Shown one piece after another: positions 7,988 through 14,421 of a stretch of DNA of 33,158 nt (positions are counted from its first letter, which is position 1; each line of letters opens with the position of its first letter). The notes beneath the pieces are model-generated. The model was not told where the DNA came from. It worked only from the letters and a program-made list of their open reading frames with translations, and ran no database searches. This DNA comes from Patescibacteria group bacterium (lineage in GTDB: Bacteria; Patescibacteriota; Patescibacteriia; Patescibacteriales; BM507). The DNA lies in the NCBI GenBank assembly GCA_027858235.1, contig JAQIDC010000015.1, forward strand, positions 1 through 33,158, written 5' to 3'. The position numbers were made by a program, and so were the translations under genes.

Positions 7988-8605
7988 CTAGTAGAACGAA
8001 ACATCGTCAAATATAGGCTTTTCTTCTTTTTTTTCTTTAGGTACTTTTAATCGATAGAGGAAATGAACAAAAAGAATGAATATAAAAAAACTAAGTAAAA
8101 TAAAAGAAAATCCCCAAATATTTTTGCCGTCTAGGGTGGAAAATGCAAAAAATGAGAACAGAATATATAATAAATATGCTATTAAAATACTTTTTATAAA
8201 CCTTTCTCTCAATGTTCCCCTGATCTCAATATCGATAGAAACCCTCGCAATTACAGCCTCAAGTGCTTTTAGGGAAAATAAAAATATAAAGGCCATTATA
8301 CCTAAATCATTATTAGCATTTACCAAAAATTCTATCAAAAATAATCCTAGAAGTCCTGAATAAAAATAATATAAAAGATATGATAAAAAAGGTTCTTTAA
8401 TTTTTAAAAATAAAAAATTTAGAGATACATATAAAAAAGAAAGAAAAACAAGCTCAATAAGGATTGTTGAAAAAAGTTTTGATAGTAATACCTGATAATT
8501 TATCGAAGCTTTGGCAACCAAAATAAAAATTAACCCAGTAACTACAAAAACCGGGAAAGACTTAAAATGTTTTTCTAGCTTTTCTTTGTTAATAAAATTT
8601 TTCAT
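7988..8605 (-). CDS. Multi-spanning membrane protein of unknown function
   Basis: A 205-residue protein with about six hydrophobic segments (near residues 18-34, 42-64, 74-94, 101-117, 138-155 and 163-183) and a charged C-terminal tail (KVPKEKKEEKPIFDDVSFY). I recognise no family. Its ATG follows the TAA of the methyltransferase gene with no gap, so the two are translationally linked. A charged loop, RVSIDIEIRGTLRERF, sits between the fourth and fifth spans. Codon use resembles the neighbours. No terminator is evident before the response regulator gene, so it could be co-transcribed with the two-component genes. Confidence 0.75.
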   Translation of the reverse strand: MKNFINKEKLEKHFKSFPVFVVTGLIFILVAKASINYQVLLSKLFSTILIELVFLSFLYVSLNFLFLKIKEPFLSYLLYYFYSGLLGLFLIEFLVNANNDLGIMAFIFLFSLKALEAVIARVSIDIEIRGTLRERFIKSILIAYLLYILFSFFAFSTLDGKNIWGFSFILLSFFIFILFVHFLYRLKVPKEKKEEKPIFDDVSFY

Positions 8606-9802
8606 TTACGTTAATTTTAATAAAACAATTTCTCTCCATATTTTTTGTCCTGGCCTTCCATAGACTATGCCCCCTCTCCTGCTTAAATAGGCAAATTCAT
8701 TATTAAGATATTTTTCTGAAAGTAATGGAATAGTTTTATACTTATCAATATTTATATTTTCCAAAAAATACTTTTTTTTGTTTCCTTCTCTGGACACAAA
8801 AACTGGCCAAACCATAACAACTGAAGCTTCTTTTTTTAAAATTTTAGAAAACTCTTCTAGACTTTTGGAATAAAGATCTTCAAGTGATGCTACTGTCTTT
8901 CTAATATCATGAGCCCCTCTTTGCGGTCCAAGATATGGTTCGGTCACAATCGCATCAATAGAGAATCTTTCCATTTTAGTAGAGATTTTTGTAGCATCAA
9001 TTTTATCGAGATGTAAGTTGGGTGTTTGTTCAGCGGTCCTTAACAGCCAATTTATATTTTTTCGAGAATCTTGAACGGCCTTTTCTGATGAATCAGAACC
9101 CCAAATATTTTTTATTCCCAATAATACTTCCTCGGCTAAAATAGTTCCTGAACCACAAAATGGATCAAGCAAATAATCGTCTTTTTGTGCCCCGGAAATA
9201 TTAATCATTATTTGAGCAAGCTTTGGCGGAATCATCCCTGACTCATCATCGCGTGCTGGTCTTCCATAATCCCTTCTTGATAATCCTTTAAAGTCTTGAA
9301 CTGCTAATGTTTTGCCAAGAAAAAATGAACTAGCCTTACGATATATAAAAAAATCTACACCCTTGTCTACCAATTTGTTTTGTTCAACAATAACACTGGA
9401 AAGACTCTTTTCCTTACTAATTACCCAGCGCGAAGAAATATTCTTTTCTTTCAGGATTTTTTTTAGATTCATGGCAATTGAATTTAAAGGCAAAGTATCT
9501 CCCCCATAAAAAGAAAATCCAAATTTAAACTTATAATCAAGATCTTGAAAATCAGAACCCAAAACATCAACAAAGTTATCTACCTTAATTTTTTTTGTTT
9601 CACAAAGAACCTCGCCTGCTTTTATCACTCCTCCGAGCTCTTTAATAATCTTTTCCAAATCAAGCTTTGTTTTTGTTTGTAAAAAAACGACATCCTTGCT
9701 TTGAATTTCCAAGTCAAAAGATACCTCCCTTTTTTTAAAATAAAAGTCTATTTCAGCAATTGATAATGCTGGATTTGTCCCTAATATTAAAAAATATTTC
9801 AT
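8606..9802 (-). CDS. Trm11/TrmG10-like RNA guanine-N2 methyltransferase (THUMP-type)
   Basis: A 398-residue SAM-dependent methyltransferase of the UPF0020 group. The N-terminal half resembles the THUMP-bearing part of Trm11/TrmG10 enzymes, including the RRDYGRPARDDESGMIPPKLA linker just before the catalytic fold. SAM motif I is LLDPFCGSGTILAEE (about residues 211-225). The catalytic motif, usually D/N-P-P-Y, reads TEPYLG (about 286-291), so the first proline is replaced by glutamate. A tRNA G10 N2-methyl role is the most likely, but the altered motif means the specificity is uncertain. An in-frame TTG two codons earlier (9808), closer to an AGGT, is an alternative start. I prefer the ATG. The downstream gene starts directly after the stop codon. 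Confidence 0.8.
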   Translation of the reverse strand: MKYFLILGTNPALSIAEIDFYFKKREVSFDLEIQSKDVVFLQTKTKLDLEKIIKELGGVIKAGEVLCETKKIKVDNFVDVLGSDFQDLDYKFKFGFSFYGGDTLPLNSIAMNLKKILKEKNISSRWVISKEKSLSSVIVEQNKLVDKGVDFFIYRKASSFFLGKTLAVQDFKGLSRRDYGRPARDDESGMIPPKLAQIMINISGAQKDDYLLDPFCGSGTILAEEVLLGIKNIWGSDSSEKAVQDSRKNINWLLRTAEQTPNLHLDKIDATKISTKMERFSIDAIVTEPYLGPQRGAHDIRKTVASLEDLYSKSLEEFSKILKKEASVVMVWPVFVSREGNKKKYFLENINIDKYKTIPLLSEKYLNNEFAYLSRRGGIVYGRPGQKIWREIVLLKLT

Positions 9803-9903
9803 ATGCAAATTTACCTATACTCATAAATTAGCACAAGTCAGAATCTCTTGCAATTATAAATATAATATGATAGAGTACTTATGAAAATTCAAAACCTTTT
9901 CCA

Positions 9904-9947
9904 TACATTCGATTCTGAATGTAGTTCTTAAATAAATTTAAGAACTA
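9904..9947 (+). promoter_or_regulatory. Tandem hairpins in the rpsF operon leader
   Basis: Two inverted repeats lie in the leader. TACATTC/GAATGTA (9904-9910 with 9917-9923) has a six-base loop. TAGTTCTTAAAT/ATTTAAGAACTA (9922-9933 with 9936-9947) has 12 perfect pairs. They share bases 9922-9923, so they compete at their boundary. A TATAAT at 9861-9866 is a possible -10 box, without a good -35. No clear match to the published S6:S18 leader motif is visible. Confidence 0.45.
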
Positions 9948-9951
9948 AAGG

Positions 9952-9996
9952 TATTCTTCCCACAAAAACTGGAGAATATCTCTGGTTTTTTATTTT
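9952..9996 (+). promoter_or_regulatory. Attenuator-like terminator with possible antiterminator, rpsF leader
   Basis: Bases 9965-9975 pair with 9979-9989 (11 pairs, two G-U, three-base loop), followed by TTTTTTATTTTAATAATT. This intrinsic-terminator shape lies about 27 bases before the rpsF ATG and not after a gene. An alternative pairing is possible between TATTC-TTCC (9952-9960) and GGA-GAATA (9971-9978), with one bulge. It would use the same bases as the terminator stem. Regulated read-through is inferred, not shown. Confidence 0.5.
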
Positions 9997-10016
9997 AATA
10001 ATTAATAAAAGTAAAT

Positions 10017-10616
10017 ATGTCAAGAACAAAAAAAATTACTGAACCGCATTACGAGCTTCTTTATATTGTTTCTAACAAATATACAGAGAAAGAGATTGCT
10101 CCTATTGCAGAAAAAATTCAAAAACTTATTAAGGATTCAGAGGGTGTGGTTACCTATACTGAAGATTGGGGGAAGAAAAAGTTAGCCTACCCTATTAACC
10201 ACTTTAACCATGGTTATTATTTTCTAATTGAGTTTGATTTAGTCGGAGTTAAACTAAACTGGGTAAACACCGAAATCAGGCATATGTCTGAAGTGTTGAG
10301 GCACCAAATTATTTCAAAAAAGAAAAGAAGTTCAGAAGAGATAGCAGATGAAAAAAGAATTGTCGAGAAACAAGCACAAAGAGCTTTAGAGAAAAAAGCT
10401 GAGGCTGAGGCTGAAGAATCAAGACCCTCTACTCTTGCAAAGAAAACACAACATACAAGTAAGCCAAAAGAGGAAATAAAAGAAACTATCAAAAAAGAAA
10501 AAATTGAAGAAGTAAAAGAGGAAGTTAAGCCTAAGAGCAAGGAAGAGGTTCAACTTAATCTTGATAAACTTGATGAGAAACTTGATAAAATCCTAGATAC
10601 AGACGATTTATTATAA
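10017..10616 (+). CDS. rpsF: 30S ribosomal protein bS6 with long charged C-terminal extension
   Basis: A 199-residue protein. Residues about 10-105 form the bS6 fold (YELLYIVSNKYTEKE, EDWGKKKLAYPINHFNHGYYFLIEF, LRHQIISKK). Normal bS6 is about 95-135 residues. The remaining 90 or so residues are Lys/Glu-rich, low-complexity and probably disordered or helical (for example KEEIKETIKKEKIEEVKEEV), ending in an acidic DTDDLL. bS6 binds bS18 on the platform of the 30S subunit, and rpsR is two genes downstream in the same operon. There is no Shine-Dalgarno. A terminator-like hairpin sits in the leader. Long C-terminal tails occur in some bS6 lineages, and no function is assigned to this one. Confidence 0.95.
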   Translation: MSRTKKITEPHYELLYIVSNKYTEKEIAPIAEKIQKLIKDSEGVVTYTEDWGKKKLAYPINHFNHGYYFLIEFDLVGVKLNWVNTEIRHMSEVLRHQIISKKKRSSEEIADEKRIVEKQAQRALEKKAEAEAEESRPSTLAKKTQHTSKPKEEIKETIKKEKIEEVKEEVKPKSKEEVQLNLDKLDEKLDKILDTDDLL

Positions 10617-10627
10617 ATAATAATTAA

Positions 10628-10660
10628 CCCGCCTGCAACGTTGTTGCACTTCGGGCAGGC
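10628..10660 (+). repeat. GC-rich palindromic repeat between rpsF and ssb
   Basis: GCCTGC (10631-10636) pairs with GCAGGC (10655-10660), and an internal GCAAC-GTT-GTTGC hairpin (10635-10647) overlaps it. The stretch is far more GC-rich than the neighbouring DNA and lies just nine bases before the ssb start. It resembles short dispersed palindromic repeats. It also supplies an AGG near the position of a Shine-Dalgarno. Confidence 0.5.
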
Positions 10661-10669
10661 TCTAATACT

Positions 10670-11122
10670 ATGAATTTAAACAAAGCAATGGTCATCGGTA
10701 ATCTAGTTAGAGATCCCGAAGTAAAAACGACTCCATCAGGACAAAGCGTAGCATCTTTTTCAATTGCAACAAATTTTGTCTGGACTGACCAAAGTGGTCA
10801 AAAACAAGAAAAAGCAGAATTCCATAACATTGTAGCCTGGAGAAGATTGGCTGAAATTTGTGGTCAATATCTTAAAAAAGGTTCAAAAATTTACATCGAA
10901 GGAAGATTGCAGACTAGAGATTGGGTAGGGCAAGACGGCATTAAAAGATATAGAACTGAAATTGTTGCCGAGAATATGATTATGCTTGATAGCAAAGGTG
11001 GAAGTGGAGGAAACTCTCAACCGCAAGCATCAAATCAACCGCAAGCACCTGCTGAACCTGTCATAAATATTGACGAAGAACCAAAAGAAGACGAAATCCA
11101 AGTGGAAAATATTCCATTCTAA
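10670..11122 (+). CDS. ssb: Single-stranded DNA-binding protein
   Basis: A 150-residue SSB. Residues 1-108 form the OB fold, with the standard start MNLNKAMVIGNLVRDPEVKT, the central FSIATN and AEFHNIVAWRRLAEICGQYLKKG, and IYIEGRLQTRDW. A flexible Gly/Gln/Pro linker (SGGNSQPQASNQPQAPAEP) follows. It leads to an acidic tip ending VENIPF, the conserved partner-docking peptide (E. coli: DDDIPF). The protein binds ssDNA as a tetramer in replication, repair and recombination, and its tip recruits partner enzymes. It sits in the conserved position between rpsF and rpsR. The ATG is preceded by the palindromic repeat. Confidence 0.97.
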   Translation: MNLNKAMVIGNLVRDPEVKTTPSGQSVASFSIATNFVWTDQSGQKQEKAEFHNIVAWRRLAEICGQYLKKGSKIYIEGRLQTRDWVGQDGIKRYRTEIVAENMIMLDSKGGSGGNSQPQASNQPQAPAEPVINIDEEPKEDEIQVENIPF

Positions 11123-11140
11123 ACTATTAAAATCTTAAAT

Positions 11141-11353
11141 ATGATTACTAAAGAAAAATATTGTCATTTTTGTGTTAACAATATGACTGAAATTGACTAT
11201 AAAAATACTCAATTGTTACAAAGATTCATAAATAATTTTATGAAAATTAAACAAAGAAAGAGAACAGGGACTTGTTCTTGGCATCAAAGAAAATTAGCAA
11301 CTGCCATAAAACGTTCTAGAGTCATGGCCTTATTACCATTTATAAGCAGATAA
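11141..11353 (+). CDS. rpsR: 30S ribosomal protein bS18
   Basis: A 70-residue protein covering the whole bS18 family. The core YKNTQLLQRFINNFMKIKQR and the ending KLATAIKRSRVMALLPFI are diagnostic. It is the zinc-ribbon (C+) form: C8, C11 (CHFC), C45 and H48 (CSWH) can bind zinc. It binds bS6 on the 30S platform. It lies 18 bases after ssb and two bases before efp. The usual next gene, rplI (bL9), is not here, and bL9 is known to be missing from some CPR lineages. Confidence 0.97.
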   Translation: MITKEKYCHFCVNNMTEIDYKNTQLLQRFINNFMKIKQRKRTGTCSWHQRKLATAIKRSRVMALLPFISR

Positions 11354-11355
11354 GT

Positions 11356-11913
11356 ATGTTGAGTTTAAATGAGATAAAGGTAGGGAAGGTGGTCGAAATA
11401 AATAACGAACCCTACATTATTATCAAAGCTGACCACCACAAAATGGGAAGAGGCGGAGCTGTCTTAAAGACCAAACTAAAAAATCTTATTACGGCCAGTG
11501 TTCTCGAAAAAACTTTTCAAGGTAATGACAAGGTTGCTGAAGCTGATATTGAAAAAAAGAAAGCAAACTATATGTACCATGACGAGAATGAGGCCTACTT
11601 CATGGACAATACTGATTTTGAACAGTTTAGTCTCCCCCTCGACCAACTTGGTCCTAAACAAAAGTTTTTAAAAGAAGATACCGATGTTGATGTTCTTTAT
11701 TTCTCAGGGAAAGCAGTATCAATTGACCTCCCTATCAAAATAAAATTGCTGGTAACAATGGCTCCTCCGGGAGTCAAAGGAAACTCAGCCGGAAATGTAA
11801 ACAAGCAAATTGAACTTGAGACCGGCGCTACAATAAACGCTCCTTTATTCGTTAATGAAGGAGATATAATTGTCATAAATACAGATACTGAGGATTACGT
11901 CGAAAGAGCATAA
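11356..11913 (+). CDS. efp: Translation elongation factor P
   Basis: A 185-residue EF-P with KOW-like domain I (1-63), OB domain II (65-125) and OB domain III (about 128-185). It relieves ribosome stalling at polyproline stretches. The tip loop that reaches the peptidyl-transferase centre reads HHKMGRGGAV, so the tip residue is R32, not the lysine modified by EpmA in E. coli. Arginine at this position is rhamnosylated by EarP in some bacteria and is unmodified in others. No earP or rhamnose gene is visible here. The end matches the family (EGDIIVINTDTEDYVERA). It is the last gene of the rpsF operon, followed by a strong terminator. Confidence 0.97.
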   Translation: MLSLNEIKVGKVVEINNEPYIIIKADHHKMGRGGAVLKTKLKNLITASVLEKTFQGNDKVAEADIEKKKANYMYHDENEAYFMDNTDFEQFSLPLDQLGPKQKFLKEDTDVDVLYFSGKAVSIDLPIKIKLLVTMAPPGVKGNSAGNVNKQIELETGATINAPLFVNEGDIIVINTDTEDYVERA

Positions 11914-11926
11914 AAACTTTTTCAAT

Positions 11927-11957
11927 AAAAACCACCAGCTTAGAGTTGGTGGTTTTT
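11927..11957 (+). terminator. Rho-independent terminator of the rpsF-ssb-rpsR-efp operon
   Basis: AAAAACCACCA (11927-11937) and TGGTGGTTTTT (11947-11957) form a perfect 11-pair stem with a nine-base loop, 13 bases after the efp stop codon. The arm itself ends in five T. Confidence 0.9.
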
Positions 11958-11990
11958 ATCTTGGCTGATTTCGTCCGCTTAGTAGACGAC

Positions 11991-12175
11991 TTCTCTTTAT
12001 CTCGAACATTGAAAAATTTTGGAGGAAAATGAAGCGTAAAAATCTCTGTAAAATATCCGCTGTTTGAGGAATGAAACGATAGTGGAATGACGAGTTCGGA
12101 ATTTTACTAGATTTTGTAGCGAAATGGTCCAAAATTTTTTCGTTCGATGTTCTTGTCACTTTTTCGAAAAAGTGA
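11991..12175 (+). repeat. Structured intergenic element, copy B (between efp and recA)
   Basis: This element fills the convergent efp-recA gap. It starts TTCTCTTTAT and then GAACATTG. The left arm GAACAT-TG-AAAAATTTTGG (12004-12022) is complementary to the right arm CCAAAATTTTT (12129-12139) plus ATGTTC (12147-12152). The element ends in a 20-base palindrome at 12156-12175 (TCACTTTTTC/GAAAAAGTGA). Inside are GTTTGAGG and AGATTTTGTAGCGAA, also found in similar form in copy A at 17.6 kb. Both copies lie in the same orientation. In both, the palindrome is nearest to the 3' end of a minus-strand gene. A further nine-pair stem (12175-12183 with 12205-12213) follows before recA. No protein coding is evident. 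A 67-codon ORF across it is probably chance. Confidence 0.65.
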
Positions 12176-12245
12176 ATTAGATTCTTGAGAGACTTAAATA
12201 CCTTAATCTAATTTATTCTTTTAGAAATCTTATCTAAAATATTTT

Positions 12246-13283
12246 CTATTCTTCGTTTTCCTTGCTCTTGGCTTCAGTTAATATTTTCTTTCTAATCTCT
12301 TTCATTATTTTTTTGTCAGCTTTTAAAAATCGTTTTGCCGTTTCTCTCCCAAGCCCCAATTTTATATCTTCAAACGAATATGAATTACCTGATTTTGTGA
12401 TCACGCCATAAGATGTTCCTAGGTCAAGCAAATCTCCTGCAATAGATATTCCTTCATTGTACATAATATCAAATTCGCAAGACTTAAATGGAGCGGCTAC
12501 TTTATTCTTAACTACTTTACATTTAATCCTATTGCCTATTATTTTATCGGCTTGTTTAATTTGGGCTGACCTTCTTACTTCAATTCTGAGGGAAGCATAA
12601 AATTTTAGAGCATTTCCACCAGTTGTAGTTTCTGGATTGCCAAAATATACTCCAATTTTCATCCTTATTTGATTTATGAATATAACAACAGTTTTTGATT
12701 TAGCAATAACCCCTGTAAGTTTTCTTAAAGCTTGGCTCATTAGTCTAGCTTGTGCTCCCATTTGAGCATCACCCATATCTCCTTCAATCTCTTTTTGAGG
12801 AACAAGAGCGGCTACACTGTCTATAACGATAACATCAACAGCATTCGACCTCACAAGTGTCTCAACTATTTCGAGGGCTTGCTCACCCGTGTCTGGCTGA
12901 GAAATTAGCATCTCTTTTACATCAATTCCAATTTTAGAAGCATATTCTGGGTCAAGAGCATGCTCAGCATCTACAAAGGCTGCAATCCCTCCAAGTTTTT
13001 GAGTTTCAGCAACTATATGTTGAGCTAAAGTAGTTTTACCAGATGATTCTGGCCCATAAACCTCAATTATTCTCCCCCTTGGGACACCGCCTATTCCCAG
13101 GGCCATATCTAGAGACAAGCATCCAGTTGGGATAGCGTCTACATTTACTTTCCTTGTTTCACCAAACTTCATAATAGCGCCTTCACCAAATTTTGTTTTT
13201 ATTTGTTCCATGGCAGAATCGGCAGCTTTTTTCTTTTCGCTGAGTTCCGCAGTATCATTTTTCGTACTTTTATCAGTTTTCAT
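12246..13283 (-). CDS. recA: Recombinase RecA
   Basis: A 345-residue RecA of normal length. Walker A is GPESSGKT (residues 77-84), Walker B is [10 protein letters not shown], and the DNA-binding loops L1 ([18 protein letters not shown]) and L2 ([18 protein letters not shown]) are intact, as is the [10 protein letters not shown] segment. It polymerises on ssDNA, catalyses strand exchange and may trigger SOS cleavage, although no lexA is visible here. The frame is open 18 codons further upstream (to an ATG at 13337), but the added residues ([17 protein letters not shown]) do not match RecA, so I chose the ATG at 13283. An AGGGAGGA lies far upstream (about 13323-13331) with no suitable start next to it. 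It is last in the comM-SBP-pilin-rodZ-like-recA run. Confidence 0.97.
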   Translation of the reverse strand: MKTDKSTKNDTAELSEKKKAADSAMEQIKTKFGEGAIMKFGETRKVNVDAIPTGCLSLDMALGIGGVPRGRIIEVYGPESSGKTTLAQHIVAETQKLGGIAAFVDAEHALDPEYASKIGIDVKEMLISQPDTGEQALEIVETLVRSNAVDVIVIDSVAALVPQKEIEGDMGDAQMGAQARLMSQALRKLTGVIAKSKTVVIFINQIRMKIGVYFGNPETTTGGNALKFYASLRIEVRRSAQIKQADKIIGNRIKCKVVKNKVAAPFKSCEFDIMYNEGISIAGDLLDLGTSYGVITKSGNSYSFEDIKLGLGRETAKRFLKADKKIMKEIRKKILTEAKSKENEE

Positions 13284-13369
13284 ATATTTTATTAATTTTA
13301 AACAATAAAAAAAGAGTCTACTATCCTCCCTTAACATAAGGATATCTTATATTTAATTTAAAGGCAACA

Positions 13370-14041
13370 TCAATCTTTTACCATAATCTGCTTTTCAATT
13401 ATATGTTTTTTACCATATTTTTTCTTTGCCTCTATCGTGATTTTATTAATTCCTAGTTTTAAGTTTAGTCTTTGTACAAAAGTTCCATCTAGATTAACCA
13501 GAATATTGTCACCATTAATTAAAATATTCGTGTCTTTTTCAACCAGGCCTTTTATTTCTACATATTTTTCATTTGTAATAAAATTATCAGGTGGGTAGCT
13601 CACTATCAAAGAAGGAGCCGAGTTTAGTTTTTGAAAACTAAATAATAAATATGAAAAGAATATTAAAACCACAGCAGAAATAAGTATATTCCTAAAAAGC
13701 TTCGGGATAGCTAGGAAATATTTATTTTTCACTACTTGGTTGGAAAAAAGATTTTTTGTTGGCTCTTTTTTAGTATTGTCTGAATCATTGTAAATTTCCA
13801 AAATACTATCTAGACTTAAACCAAGATAGCTAGCATATTGTTTCAAAAAATTTTTCCCATACAAACCTTTTGGTAATGATAAAAAATCGCCATTTTCAAG
13901 AGCGATTAAATACTTAATATTAATTTTTGTTTTCAATGAAACCTCTTCCAAACTCATATTACTAGCGAGCCTTGCTTTTTTTAAGTCATTGGAAATAAGA
14001 TCAAAGTCGGAATTAATTTCACTTTTAATAAACGAATTCAT
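13370..14041 (-). CDS. RodZ-like helix-turn-helix membrane protein
   Basis: A 223-residue protein with an N-terminal RodZ/Cro-type HTH (about residues 13-85: LKKARLASNMSLEEVSLKTK, then YLIALENGDF and LPKGLYGKNFLKQYASYLGL). One membrane segment follows near 117-138 (ILISAVVLIFFSYLLF), and then an extracytoplasmic beta-rich domain (about 150-223) of the glucodextranase-B/PEGA kind (YPPDNFITNEKYVEIKGLVEKDT... LNLKLGINKITIEA). RodZ proteins link MreB filaments to the cell-wall elongation machinery. This layout fits a RodZ relative, though the outer domain differs from the E. coli one. The reading frame is open to 14068, overlapping the pilin gene. The ATG at 14041 avoids the overlap. Confidence 0.75.
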   Translation of the reverse strand: MNSFIKSEINSDFDLISNDLKKARLASNMSLEEVSLKTKINIKYLIALENGDFLSLPKGLYGKNFLKQYASYLGLSLDSILEIYNDSDNTKKEPTKNLFSNQVVKNKYFLAIPKLFRNILISAVVLIFFSYLLFSFQKLNSAPSLIVSYPPDNFITNEKYVEIKGLVEKDTNILINGDNILVNLDGTFVQRLNLKLGINKITIEAKKKYGKKHIIEKQIMVKD

Positions 14042-14042
14042 T

Positions 14043-14420
14043 TTATAAAGACTGATACCAAGGTCCATCCCTTGTAAAACCGAGAGTATCCATTGTGAAT
14101 TGAATAATCATAAAACTAGTAAAAACAATTAATAATCCAATTACAGAATTTATTAATATCTGTTTTCCTTTTGACACTTTTTCAGAACTCCCACCAGAAA
14201 TCAAAAAGGTAACCCCACCATAGATAAAAAACAGCAATGCAACAGAACCTGACAAGCCAAGAAGTATCTGTGTTGCATTTACACCAACCTGAACAATATC
14301 ATTTAAAGAACATTTTCCACTTTCTATACAATCAATCCTGTCGAGTAGGGCAGCGGAAACTTTATTAAACGGCAAAAAAATTATCATTAATGTTAGTACT
14401 CCAAATATATTTTTTATCAT
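14043..14420 (-). CDS. T4SS-type pilin-like small membrane protein (VirB2/TrbC-like)
   Basis: A 125-residue protein with an N-terminal signal sequence (about 1-23, MIKNIFGVLTLMIIFLPFNKVSA). A short loop with two cysteines (DCIESGKC) follows, then two hydrophobic helices (about 48-72, ILLGLSGSVALLFFIYGGVTFLISGG; about 85-110, QILINSVIGLLIVFTSFMIIQF) joined by SSEKVSKGKQ. This pattern matches the short 'T4SS pilin' proteins common in Patescibacteria, which resemble VirB2/TrbC. No VirB4, VirB6 or coupling protein is in the window. It starts one base after the solute-binding protein gene ends, so they are probably co-translated. The role (pilus, DNA uptake or secretion) is inferred. Confidence 0.75.
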   Translation of the reverse strand: MIKNIFGVLTLMIIFLPFNKVSAALLDRIDCIESGKCSLNDIVQVGVNATQILLGLSGSVALLFFIYGGVTFLISGGSSEKVSKGKQILINSVIGLLIVFTSFMIIQFTMDTLGFTRDGPWYQSL

Positions 14421-14421
14421 A

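Noticed and set aside
9803-9808. TTG start for the methyltransferase
   Set aside because: It adds only two residues. The ATG two codons later is the simpler start, although a weak AGGT lies closer to TTG, so this is not certain.
11956-12159. 67-codon minus-strand ORF between efp and recA
   Set aside because: It lies across the structured element (inverted repeats and palindrome), has no ribosome site, and its translation has no protein-like character. The repeat architecture explains the sequence.
13284-13337. N-terminal extension of RecA from an ATG at 13337
   Set aside because: The 18 extra residues have no match to RecA, whereas the ATG at 13283 gives the normal length of the family.
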